A stretch of 64,000 bases of DNA from Nitrospira sp. (GTDB lineage: Bacteria > Nitrospirota > Nitrospiria > Nitrospirales > Nitrospiraceae). Within the stretch, counting starts at the first letter, position 1. Each line of letters begins with the position of its first letter. The translations under genes and the position numbers were made by a program. Shown in pieces: positions 8,312 to 16,309 of this stretch. The notes beneath the pieces are model-generated. The model was not told the DNA's origin and did no database searches. It saw only the letters and a list, made by a program, of their open reading frames with translations. The stretch spans positions 1-64,000 of the forward strand of contig JACOEH010000011.1 in NCBI GenBank assembly GCA_024998685.1. The letters are read 5' to 3'.

Positions 8312-8473
8312 AGAAAAAGAACACCATCAACTATGAACTGAGTTCCGGGGCGGTATCACCGGTTTTCCGAAGCCCGGTTGATGGCCTTCCTCAACAAGCT
8401 GGACCGCAAAGTGACGGTACAAGTCTCACGACGCAAGAAAAACGAGCCGCTCCAGGAAGTGGTTCTGGCGTAA
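8308..8473 (+). pseudogene. HigA-like antitoxin remnant with its HTH deleted
   Basis: It starts MKKKNTINYELSSG, the family N-terminus. A different frame soon takes over with the family C-terminus: ARLMAFLNKLDRKVTVQVSR, then RKKNEPLQEVVLA and TAA at 8471-8473. The central helix-turn-helix of about 60 codons is gone. It is the partner of the dead higB just upstream (ATGA overlap), so the whole module has decayed. Confidence 0.75.
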
Positions 8474-8537
8474 GCCAGATTTCGCACTCGCCAAGAGCAC
8501 TCCTTCAAGACGAAGGCAGGAGGTTCAGGAGACAATC

Positions 8538-8720
8538 CTACGAGCGTCTTTCAGAAGCATGAAGAGATGCAACGGATCGCTTGGCGAAGAAAGGAAATCC
8601 AAATGCGCGTAAAAGCTTCTTGCTGCCTCGTCTTTGGCATGGACCATTGAGTTCGTCCCGGCCACAATCGAACGCCTCAACGGCGTGATGCCGCCGAAGT
8701 TTTTCGATAGTCCGGGTCAA
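8538..8720 (-). pseudogene. TacT-like GNAT toxin, N-terminal stub
   Basis: It begins MTRTIEKLRRHHAVEAFDCG then RDELN, the canonical opening of TacT/AtaT acetyltransferase toxins, with an ATGA overlap with the end of the DUF1778 antitoxin gene. After DELN the sequence leaves the family and stops at 60 residues, so the acetyl-CoA binding core is absent. The toxin, which in the family acetylates aminoacyl-tRNA, is therefore lost. Confidence 0.75.
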
Positions 8721-9025
8721 CGCTTCTCTGCGGGTGCGGAAGAAGTATCAGCGTCAAAGAATCCCGGCTCGGTCAAGAGACGCTGCATACGAAGGATGTG
8801 GCGAGTTGGAGCATCCAGAGCGGCTTGAAACTCAGCCCACTTGGCGTGACTCAATAGGAACGTGCGACGATCAGCCAGCATTTCATTAGCACGAGACAAG
8901 GCACTGTCCCGGACAAACTCACTCACGGAACGATTGGATACAGAGGCAGCAGCTTCTAGTATCCGTTTATCTGCAGAACTTAATCGAAGGTCCAACTTTT
9001 CACTACACACTGACCTGGTCCGCAC
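8717..9025 (-). CDS. DUF1778 (TacA-type) ribbon-helix-helix antitoxin
   Basis: It encodes 102 residues. KLDLRLSSADKRILEAAASV then SNRSVSEFVRDSALSRANEM is the ribbon-helix-helix DNA-binding region, and WAEFQAALDAPTRH is the toxin-neutralising C-terminal signature of DUF1778 proteins. The family binds and silences GNAT toxins and represses its own operon. Here it is intact while the adjoining toxin is a stub, so it may be a harmless leftover or an anti-addiction factor able to neutralise related toxins. Confidence 0.87.
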   Translation of the reverse strand: MRTRSVCSEKLDLRLSSADKRILEAAASVSNRSVSEFVRDSALSRANEMLADRRTFLLSHAKWAEFQAALDAPTRHILRMQRLLTEPGFFDADTSSAPAEKR

Positions 9026-9107
9026 CTTTGTACCTCCTGTTGAAGTCAGTCCGTTACGTCGAGCGATGCAACTCGGTTAAGCACGCTACTATTCTCTCAC
9101 CTGGACC

Positions 9108-9428
9108 TTAGGCCGATACAAGTGATTCCCTGCTTTGCTCGATGTGTTTCCTCACCTTGCTCGACATGGCTTCTTCTGCAAGGCGCAGCTCGTAGGTCTT
9201 CTGCAGGTTCATCCAAAATTCAGCGGTGGTGTCGAAAAATGCCGCTAGACGAACGGCAGTATCGCCCGTAATGCCTCGCTGTCCTTTGAGAATTGCTGTA
9301 ATCCGATTCGCCGGCACATCAAGGGCCTTTGCGAGCATATTGGCATTGATCAGAGGGACTGCCGGCTTCATGAACTCCTCTAACAGAATTTCTCCAGGAT
9401 GCACTGGCCGCATGCCATTTTTGATCAT
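9108..9428 (-). CDS. higA: HigA family antitoxin
   Basis: It encodes 106 residues from ATG 9428 (RBS gagaggtaac), 13 nt after the higB stop. It carries the family start MRPVHPGEILLEEFMKP, then the XRE helix-turn-helix (NANMLAKALDVPANRITAIL, KGQRGITGDTAVRLAAFFDT) and the tail FWMNLQKTYELRLAEE. It neutralises HigB and represses the operon. A longer in-frame start at 9494 would overlap higB and is not supported. Confidence 0.93.
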   Translation of the reverse strand: MIKNGMRPVHPGEILLEEFMKPAVPLINANMLAKALDVPANRITAILKGQRGITGDTAVRLAAFFDTTAEFWMNLQKTYELRLAEEAMSSKVRKHIEQSRESLVSA

Positions 9429-9441
9429 GGTGTTACCTCTC

Positions 9442-9720
9442 TCAGTGATAATCGGTGATCTCAACATCATGGGGGCCATCAGACATCCAGACAAAACAGA
9501 TCCGCCACTGATCGTTGATCCTGATGCTGTGCTGTCCCGCGCGATCCCCTTTCAGCTTCTCCAGCCGATTACCTGCCGGTGACAACAGGTCCTTCAGGTC
9601 GGATGCGTTGTCGATCATCGTCAGTTTCCGTTCCGCGACTCGTCTAAAACTTGAAAACTCCTTTACCGTTTCTCCTGAAAAGAAACTTTCCGTCTTTTTG
9701 TCCCGAAAGCCTCTTATCAC
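9442..9720 (-). CDS. higB: HigB/RelE family mRNA interferase toxin
   Basis: It encodes 92 residues, full length for HigB-1. It has the family start IRGFRDKKTESFFSGE, then RKLTMIDNASDLKDLLSPAG, NRLEKLKGDRAGQHSIRIND and QWRICFVWMSDGPHDVEITD, ending in the YH tail found in this group. HigB cleaves mRNA on the ribosome. It is upstream of higA as usual for this family. The pair appears intact, one of two complete modules in the island. Confidence 0.93.
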   Translation of the reverse strand: MIRGFRDKKTESFFSGETVKEFSSFRRVAERKLTMIDNASDLKDLLSPAGNRLEKLKGDRAGQHSIRINDQWRICFVWMSDGPHDVEITDYH

Positions 9721-9740
9721 GACCAGAATACCATCAGATA

Positions 9741-9793
9741 TTTACGATTTACGTAACCTGTAAAATTATACCCTAGCGAACTTTTGCGCGCAA
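9741..9793 (-). promoter_or_regulatory. Promoter and candidate operator of higBA
   Basis: On the minus strand TTGCGC (9793-9788), a 17-bp spacer and a perfect TATAAT (9770-9765) form a sigma70-type promoter. Just downstream, TTTAC (9741-9745) and GTAAA (9760-9764) form an inverted pair around an ACGT centre, well placed for HigA repression. Confidence 0.55.
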
Positions 9794-9799
9794 CTCATA

Positions 9800-9819
9800 A
9801 GGTGCCACTAGTGGCACCT
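9800..9819. other. Perfect 20-bp palindrome
   Basis: AGGTGCCACTAGTGGCACCT is a perfect palindrome between the higBA promoter and the tRNA fragment. It could be a regulator site, a recombination-associated site near the element end, or a hairpin. No T tract follows. Confidence 0.5.
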
Positions 9820-9914
9820 GCTCCTGTAACTGATTGATTTTTCATGACATGAAATGTCACTGTTTGCACTGTGTTTTGAGCTTATCTATTTGATCTTGTT
9901 CACTTTCTTCTTGT

Positions 9915-9960
9915 CCTGAAAAGGCTGGTGTCGACAGTTCGATTCTGTCCCTCGGCACCA
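9915..9960 (+). other. tRNA-Phe 3' fragment, probable att site of an integrated element
   Basis: The 46 bases read as the 3' part of tRNA-Phe(GAA): anticodon loop cTGAAAA, 3' anticodon stem GGCTG, the extra arm, T arm GACAG-TTCGATT-CTGTC, 3' acceptor strand CCTCGGC and ACCA. The matching 5' half (acceptor GCCGAGG, D arm) is not upstream; AT-rich unrelated DNA is. Integrases that target tRNA 3' ends leave exactly such a partial copy at the far end of the element. The intact tRNA-Phe would then lie left of the window on the plus strand, making 1-9960 part of the island. Confidence 0.75.
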
Positions 9961-10110
9961 TTTTCAGCTCAGCCTCTCCAGTTGCACCGATGACTTCAGG
10001 AATACCGGCCACGTCCACCCGGCTCAATTTCTGCAAATCGGATTGCCAGGGTACACGTTTTTGATCAGAAGCTGACACGTGTGGTTCAAGTAGCGGATTC
10101 GGCCGGCTCT

Positions 10111-10506
10111 CTACTTTGCCAAGGTCCGGATATAGGCTAATACAGCGCGACTCTCACTTTCCGACAATCGGACTTCCCATGAAGGCATGTTGGGCTTTCC
10201 TTCGTGGATGATTTTCAGGAGGGCCGCATCCGATTTTGTTTTCGTCGCCGGCCTTGTAAGATTGGCCGGTTCAGGGCCAAGCAGTCGGTACCCATCCCCT
10301 TTTCCTTCTGGTCCATGGCAGCCCGCACAATATCGAGTAAAAATCCTTTTGCCACCGGCATAGTCGGCACTCGGTGCATCGGCCTCTTTCGGCGCAGCGA
10401 CTGCAAACTGACTTGCTGCTACGACTGCCGCTAGCCCCATGACCATCTTGATGAATATCTTGCCCATACCAAGGCCGGTCCCTTCTTCAGTCGATTCATC
10501 CATCAC
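10111..10506 (-). CDS. Small periplasmic c-type cytochrome
   Basis: It encodes 131 residues from GTG 10506, which overlaps the efflux pump stop by 4 nt (GTGA). ATG 10503 and ATG 10467 are alternatives, and the signal peptide MGKIFIKMVMGLAAVVAASQ begins at the last. The mature part carries one haem site CAGCH (GKRIFTRYCAGCHGPEGKGD) and a likely axial Met in KPNMPSW, the layout of a class I monohaem cytochrome. Its role beside a metal pump is unclear; electron transfer or metal-stress redox chemistry are possibilities. Confidence 0.85.
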   Translation of the reverse strand: MMDESTEEGTGLGMGKIFIKMVMGLAAVVAASQFAVAAPKEADAPSADYAGGKRIFTRYCAGCHGPEGKGDGYRLLGPEPANLTRPATKTKSDAALLKIIHEGKPNMPSWEVRLSESESRAVLAYIRTLAK

Positions 10507-13500
10507 ATCGACGGTATCTCGCCTGGGTGTCGAGTGAAGCGCGGCTCGCCGTTACCATGAGGAACTTCGCCCACTGTTTGGCGTCCATCGACTATCGATC
10601 CGGTTTGTAGTTCCCCTGGATCCACCGGGTCCTTCGAGCGGCCTTCGAGCCATCGATAGAGAACCGGTAGCATGATCAAGGTCAGCAACGTCGAACTCAC
10701 GAGGCCGCCGATGACGACGATCGCCAACGGACGCTGCACCTCCGATCCGATCCCATTGCTAAACGCCAAGGGGACCAACCCCAAGAGCGCGACCAACGCC
10801 GTCATCAAGACGGGGCGTAGCCGAAGCAGCGCGCCTGAGATAACCGCTTCGTCCAAACTGTGGCCGTCCTCTCGGAGTTTATTCATATAGGACACGAGCA
10901 CAATCCCGTTCAACACCGCCACACCGAAGAGATTGATGAAGCCGACCGACGCCGGCACGCTGAGATACTCTCCTGTCAACCAAAGCGCGATCACGCCACC
11001 GATCAACGCAAAGGGCAGATTCAAGATAATCAGGATTGCCTGCTTGAGCGAGTTGAACGTCGAATAGAGCAAGAAGAAGATCAGCCCGATCGTGATCGGA
11101 ACGATGACCCGCAGCTTTGCCATCGCCCGTTCCATGTTCTCAAATGATCCGCCCCAAGTAATCCGATAACCGGCGGGAAGCGCGACTCGTTCGGTGATCT
11201 TTTGTTGCGCTTCCGTCACAAGGCTCCCGATGTCTCGTCCCATCGTATTGAAGCCGATCGACACATACCGTTGAAGCTGATCTCGGCTGATCCGCCCCGG
11301 GCCTTCCTCCAACTGAACGGTTCCGAGGTCCGCCAGAGGAATCAGCGCGCCGGTCTGATCGCTGAGCAGAATATTACTGATGGTTTCGACGCTGTCCCGG
11401 TACTGTTCAGGGAACCGCAGAATCAGATCAAACCGTTGCTGGCCTTCGTAGACGCGTGTTGCCGCGTGTCCCCCGATGGCGGTGGTGATGATCTCCCGCA
11501 CGTCGGAGACATTGATCCCATGGCGGGCGATTTTCCCGCGATCGATATCGATGGTGAGATAGGGTTGTCCGAATAATTGCTCGACCTTGATATCTTTAAC
11601 CCCTTGCACGCTCCCCAACACCTCGCCGATTTCCTGAGCCTTGTTCCGCAACATCTCCAAGTCGTCGCCGAACAGCTTCACGGTCGCTTCCGTGCGGACA
11701 CCGGAGATCAACTCATCGACTCGTTGTTGGATGGGTTGGCTGATCAAAAATGTCGCCCCGGAGACTTCAGTGAGACGCTCGCGGAATTTCTGCATCAACT
11801 GGGGCATCGTCTTCGCCGTGGTCCATTGATCCAATGGGCGCAGCCGCACAACCGGATCGCTCTCGTTCGGCTCCTGCGGATCATTTCCCAACTCGGTTCG
11901 GCCGATCTTGGAGACGACCATCTCGACTTCGGGGAATTCCATGATCGCCTGCTGCATGCGCTTTTCAATCTCGATGGAAGCGGGAAGCGACACGCTCGGC
12001 AATCGAATGGTTTGAGGAGCGACTGATCCTTCGTTGAGAATGGGAATGAATTCGGTGCCCAATGAGGGCACTAACGCAAGAGCGCCGACCAATGCGCCGA
12101 CAGCCAATATCAATACGGCGGTTCGATGTCCGAGGGCCCATCGAAGCGCCGGAGCATAGAGACGCTTGGCTTGTCTGACGATCCAAGGATCTTCTTCGCT
12201 CCCCTGCTTCAGCACCAACGAACAGAGTACCGGAGAGAGGGTGAGCGCCAACATAAGCGACACCATCAGAGCGATCATGATGGTATAGGCCAGCGGCTTG
12301 AACATCTTCCCTTCCATTCCTTGCAGGGACAGAAGGGGCAGAAAGACAAGAATTATGATGAGAATGCCGAACACCACCGGTTGCCCGACTTCCTTCACCG
12401 CATTCGTGACAAGTTGCAGCCTGGGTGTGGCGGCCGCAGAATGGTGCGAAAGATGACGATAGACGTTCTCCACCACGACGACCGACCCATCGACGATCAT
12501 ACCGATCGCGATCGCCAGTCCCCCCAACGACATTAGATTAGCGGTCAGTCCGATTTGCCCCATGACGATAAATGTGGCAAGCGGCGCCAACACCAGTGTG
12601 CCCACGACGATCAGCGCGCTGCGTATGTTCCCGAGAAAGAGGAACAACACAACGATCACGAGCACCACACCTTCAGCCAACGATTTGTAGACCGTAGTCA
12701 ACGCCTCGGTGATGAGTTCGATACGGTCGTAAAACGGCACAATACGCAATCCGTCCGGCAGCAGGCGCTTAGCGTGGATGTCTACAATTCGTGCTTTGAT
12801 GCCTTCCACAACATCCCGCGCGTTGCCGCCCCGCAACATGAGAACGATTCCGCTGACCACCTCGCGATCCCCGTTCAGGACCGTTGCCCCGTGCCTGACG
12901 GCGTGATCGATCACGACTTGGGCTACGTCGGAGACATAGACCGGAGTTCCGCCGGTTTCCTTGACTACGATACGTTCGATGTCCTGAAGTGAACGGATCA
13001 GGCCGATACCCCGCACGATGTACTTCTCATCATGCTTTTCCAGGATATTGCCGCCGGCGTTGGCGTTATTTCTCGCCACCGAATCAAACACGTCCCGAAG
13101 GGTCAGGTTGTATTTCCGCAGCATGCCCGGCTCGACCAACACCTGATACTGCTTGACATACCCGCCCATTGAATTGACGTCGATGACCTCCGGTGTGCTT
13201 TTCAGCAGAGGCCGGATGACCCAATCTTGAATCGTCCGCTGTTCGATCAAGCTCTGCCGCTCCGCAGCGGCATTCGCGACAGAACTTTGAGGCTTATCCA
13301 GATAATATTGAAACACCTCGCCCAAGCCGGTGCTGTTTGGCACCAGCTTCGGTTCTGCACCGTCCGGGAGCTGTTCCCCCACTTCAAGCAGTCGTTCGAG
13401 GACAAGTTGGCGGGCCAAGTTGATGTCCATGGAATCGTCGAACACAATCGTAATGAGTGACAGACCGACTTTCGTGAGGGAACGCATTTCCGTGAGAGAC

Positions 13501-13730
13501 GGCACACCGGTGAGCTGCAGCTCGATCGGATAGGTCACCAGACGCTCAACTTCGGCCGGGGAGAGGCCTGGAGCCTTCGTCACGACCTGTACCAAAACGC
13601 TGGTCACATCAGGAAAGGCATCGATCGGAATGGTCCGAAAGGCATAGATGCCTCCGGCTCCGATCATGAGCGCGCTGCTGATGATGAGCATCCGTTGACG
13701 CAAGGAAATGTCGAGGAGGCGGGAGACCAT
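10503..13730 (-). CDS. czcA: Heavy-metal efflux RND permease, CzcA/CusA family
   Basis: It encodes 1,075 residues, full length for a heavy-metal RND pump. It has an N-terminal membrane helix, IPIDAFPDVTSVLVQVVTKA and PGLSPAEVERLVTYPIE (porter domain PN1). Near residue 400, LAIAIGMIVDGSVVVVENVY is the TM4 region with the proton-relay Asp typical of divalent-cation (HME) pumps. A second set of helices and porter domains follows (FMI-type ATRVYEGQQRFDLILRFPEQ). It drives export of metal ions from periplasm or cytosol using the proton gradient. The C-terminus after YRWLEGR has an extra hydrophilic tail of about 45 residues. It overlaps czcB by 1 nt and the cytochrome gene by 4 nt. The metal cannot be told from sequence alone. 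Confidence 0.93.
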   Translation of the reverse strand: MVSRLLDISLRQRMLIISSALMIGAGGIYAFRTIPIDAFPDVTSVLVQVVTKAPGLSPAEVERLVTYPIELQLTGVPSLTEMRSLTKVGLSLITIVFDDSMDINLARQLVLERLLEVGEQLPDGAEPKLVPNSTGLGEVFQYYLDKPQSSVANAAAERQSLIEQRTIQDWVIRPLLKSTPEVIDVNSMGGYVKQYQVLVEPGMLRKYNLTLRDVFDSVARNNANAGGNILEKHDEKYIVRGIGLIRSLQDIERIVVKETGGTPVYVSDVAQVVIDHAVRHGATVLNGDREVVSGIVLMLRGGNARDVVEGIKARIVDIHAKRLLPDGLRIVPFYDRIELITEALTTVYKSLAEGVVLVIVVLFLFLGNIRSALIVVGTLVLAPLATFIVMGQIGLTANLMSLGGLAIAIGMIVDGSVVVVENVYRHLSHHSAAATPRLQLVTNAVKEVGQPVVFGILIIILVFLPLLSLQGMEGKMFKPLAYTIMIALMVSLMLALTLSPVLCSLVLKQGSEEDPWIVRQAKRLYAPALRWALGHRTAVLILAVGALVGALALVPSLGTEFIPILNEGSVAPQTIRLPSVSLPASIEIEKRMQQAIMEFPEVEMVVSKIGRTELGNDPQEPNESDPVVRLRPLDQWTTAKTMPQLMQKFRERLTEVSGATFLISQPIQQRVDELISGVRTEATVKLFGDDLEMLRNKAQEIGEVLGSVQGVKDIKVEQLFGQPYLTIDIDRGKIARHGINVSDVREIITTAIGGHAATRVYEGQQRFDLILRFPEQYRDSVETISNILLSDQTGALIPLADLGTVQLEEGPGRISRDQLQRYVSIGFNTMGRDIGSLVTEAQQKITERVALPAGYRITWGGSFENMERAMAKLRVIVPITIGLIFFLLYSTFNSLKQAILIILNLPFALIGGVIALWLTGEYLSVPASVGFINLFGVAVLNGIVLVSYMNKLREDGHSLDEAVISGALLRLRPVLMTALVALLGLVPLAFSNGIGSEVQRPLAIVVIGGLVSSTLLTLIMLPVLYRWLEGRSKDPVDPGELQTGSIVDGRQTVGEVPHGNGEPRFTRHPGEIPSM

Positions 13731-14944
13731 CAGACGGGTTTCTTCAGCAACTCGGACTTCAAGACAAACGCGCCGTGCGTCACGACCGACTCTCCTTCAT
13801 TCAAGCCACCGAGGATCGCCGTGACCGTCCCATTGGATTCGCCGATGTGAACCTCTCGCAACTCGTACTCATTCGTGTTGCGTTGCACGAAGACGAAGGT
13901 GCGCCCTTGATCGCGTTGCAGCGCGACCTCCGGGACCGCCAGTCGATCGGGTTGTGCTTCGGAAAAGAGTCGAATCGTGGCGAACATTTCCGGTTTGAGT
14001 CGCCCATCCCGATTCGGCAATTCAATCCTGAGCTGCATGGTACGTGTAACCGGATCCAATACATCGCCGACATAGGTGATGGTGCCTTTGAACATTTCCT
14101 TTGGATAGGCGTTGATCCGCACCTCCACCTGCCTGCCACCGGACGCATGGATCGCATGGACGAACGGAATGTCTTTCTCCGGGATATTGGCTTGAACCCA
14201 GACTTCCGAAAGATCCGCGATCACAAATAAATTATCGGTCGTCTCGACCACCTCACCTCTTGTCAACTTACGTCCGATGATGCGACCGGCGAAGGGAGCC
14301 ACGATCGGCACGACGGATCGAATCTGTCGGCTGCGGTCGAGACGGCCGAACTCTTCCTTGTCCATGCCGAGCAACTTCAGGCGATCGCGCGACTCATTGG
14401 CCTCCGCTTGAATGCTCAGCAGCTCCGCCTGTCGGCGTTGGGCTTCTGCTTCGCCGATGACCTGCTCTTTCAGAAGGAATTGAGCCCGACTATACGCCTG
14501 CTCAGCGACGTGGAGCTTGGCCTTGGCCTTGAGATAGGCGGATTGAGCCAGCCCGAGCTCGCTGCTGTAAAGAATGGCCAAGGGCGCATTGGCTTTCACT
14601 TCTTGCCCGAAGTCCGCATACACTTCGACGACTCGGCCTCGAACCAAGGCCGTAATCTCCGCCATGTTCCGTTGATTGGGTTGTACGATCGCGGGGAAAT
14701 CGCGGTGTGTTCGAAAATCGTTGCGCGCCACCGGCTGAACCATGAGACCCACTCGTGACGACTCCTCAGCCGACAGTGTAATGAAACCTGGAGATGAGAT
14801 TACGGCAGGCGGCTTACTGGCCACCACATCACTCGGCGTCTTATCACAGCCGGATTCCATCACCATCAAGCCGAACAGAAGATGGCCCATGCCTCGACCG
14901 ATAGATAATGACGGACCTCCCATTGAGCCGAATGGGCCTCTCAC
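13730..14944 (-). CDS. czcB: RND efflux membrane fusion protein, CzcB-like
   Basis: It encodes 404 residues. A hydrophobic N-terminus (MGHLLFGLMVMESGC) has a Cys that could be lipidated, though the lipobox is imperfect. Then come the barrel-sandwich/lipoyl halves (RGRVVEVYADFGQEVKANAP and IVAPFAGRIIGRKLTRGEVV) separated by an alpha-hairpin (AYLKAKAKLHVAEQAYSRAQ), and a beta-barrel (VRINAYPKEMFKGTITYVGD). It bridges the RND pump and the outer-membrane channel in the periplasm. ATGA overlap with the upstream gene and 1-nt overlap with czcA show tight coupling. Confidence 0.93.
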   Translation of the reverse strand: MRGPFGSMGGPSLSIGRGMGHLLFGLMVMESGCDKTPSDVVASKPPAVISSPGFITLSAEESSRVGLMVQPVARNDFRTHRDFPAIVQPNQRNMAEITALVRGRVVEVYADFGQEVKANAPLAILYSSELGLAQSAYLKAKAKLHVAEQAYSRAQFLLKEQVIGEAEAQRRQAELLSIQAEANESRDRLKLLGMDKEEFGRLDRSRQIRSVVPIVAPFAGRIIGRKLTRGEVVETTDNLFVIADLSEVWVQANIPEKDIPFVHAIHASGGRQVEVRINAYPKEMFKGTITYVGDVLDPVTRTMQLRIELPNRDGRLKPEMFATIRLFSEAQPDRLAVPEVALQRDQGRTFVFVQRNTNEYELREVHIGESNGTVTAILGGLNEGESVVTHGAFVLKSELLKKPV

Positions 14945-16275
14945 AATGTTCCCCCTACTGCCTGTTCAAGCCGAGCCAGGGAGACAGAGAGATCATGCCG
15001 CGCTTGAGCATAATCCACTAAAATCTGCCGTTGCACACGTTGTGCATCGAAGACTTCGAGCAAGCTGGACGCTCCCTGCTGGAAACTAAACTGCGCAAGC
15101 CGCAGAGCCTCTTGGGCCTGCTTCAGCAACCCTTTATCGAACACATCGATCAACTCCGCCGTGGTGCGGACATCTTGATAATGTTGATGGACGGCTCGCC
15201 CCAGTTCGTTGCGTATCCGGAGCAGCTCGGCTTCCTCACGACGCTTCGCGCCTAACGACGAAGCAATTTCTCCCTGACGCCGGTACCAGAGCGGCACGGG
15301 AACAGAAAGTCCTCCTTGATACGCTTCTCGCCCGATCTCACGCCAATAACCGGCGTTGAGGGTGATGTTCGGCACCCGCGCCTGCCGTTCAAATTCAATC
15401 TTCCAATCCGATTGCTCGACGGACTTCAGCAAACGCTGGATAGTCGGATGCTGCTCCACCATGCGGGCCATCAAACCTTCAATGTGCAGATCACGAGGAG
15501 GGATCCTGAATTCACCGTAGATCATATAGAACGGCCCAAGCGCACCACCGGTCAAGGTGTCAACGGCCACGCGATTGATGCGAACCAGATTATCCGCCCG
15601 TACCAGTTGCTGCCGCGCTTTCAGCACTTCCACTTCCGCCTTGATGGATTCAAATTGCGGGGCTTCGCCCGATTTGACCCTTGCCTTCACGATCCGAGCC
15701 ACACTCTCGACAATATCAAGATTCTGGCGCGCGAGGTCGGCGCCCTGCTGAGCCAACAGTAGATCATAGAAGCCGACTTTGACTTGAGACGCCAAATTCA
15801 ATTGGGTCTCCAACATGCCGACGTTGGCAGTCGCCAATCCGAGGTCCGCCGCTCGTTGCCGAGCGGTCCGCATTCCCGGCCATTCGATCGGTTGATTGAT
15901 CGTATAGTTCGATTCGGTGTACGTTTCAAGATCGCCACTAATTATCCCGATGCCTGCTCTGCCTACATCGCGAAGGGCACCGCGCCCTGTGGCACCAGTC
16001 ACAGTGGGATTAGGATAGGCACCGGCTGCTGTCTGCTGCCCTTTCTGCTGTTCGATGTGGCCTTCTGCCAAGCCGACGACAGGATTTTTCGCCAACGCGA
16101 GAGCAATGATCATGTCGAGACTGTACGGCCGCCCATCGGATTGGACAGAGGCCATGTCCGTATCGAGCTTGGATTGGGCAGAGGCCGTGGGCGTGCCGAG
16201 TCCGAGGCCGATCGCACACACCAATACCAGCCCTACTCCAATTCTCGTTTCCTGCCTGAATATCATGAGCCGCAT
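14941..16275 (-). CDS. czcC: Outer-membrane efflux channel, CzcC/TolC family
   Basis: It encodes 444 residues from ATG 16275 (MRLMIFRQETRIGVGLVLVC), which begins the signal peptide; a longer open frame to 16404 adds an unlikely Arg-rich leader. Two repeated outer-membrane efflux protein halves are visible: ALAKNPVVGLAEGHIEQQKG and the helical LARQNLDIVESVARIVKARV, then MARMVEQHPTIQRLLKSVEQ and LLKQAQEALRLAQFSFQQGA. SSLLEVFDAQR is the family's closing motif. It forms the exit duct for the CzcAB complex. First gene of the efflux operon; 34 bases separate it from the trmH-like gene upstream. Confidence 0.9.
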   Translation of the reverse strand: MRLMIFRQETRIGVGLVLVCAIGLGLGTPTASAQSKLDTDMASVQSDGRPYSLDMIIALALAKNPVVGLAEGHIEQQKGQQTAAGAYPNPTVTGATGRGALRDVGRAGIGIISGDLETYTESNYTINQPIEWPGMRTARQRAADLGLATANVGMLETQLNLASQVKVGFYDLLLAQQGADLARQNLDIVESVARIVKARVKSGEAPQFESIKAEVEVLKARQQLVRADNLVRINRVAVDTLTGGALGPFYMIYGEFRIPPRDLHIEGLMARMVEQHPTIQRLLKSVEQSDWKIEFERQARVPNITLNAGYWREIGREAYQGGLSVPVPLWYRRQGEIASSLGAKRREEAELLRIRNELGRAVHQHYQDVRTTAELIDVFDKGLLKQAQEALRLAQFSFQQGASSLLEVFDAQRVQRQILVDYAQARHDLSVSLARLEQAVGGTL

Positions 16276-16309
16276 ATAGTAGGCCGAATGTATTCCATAT
16301 TTCAAACCT

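Noticed and set aside
9857..10078. Minus-strand frame containing RDRIELSTPAFSG
   Set aside because: This peptide is the antisense translation of the tRNA-Phe 3' end, a common false gene.
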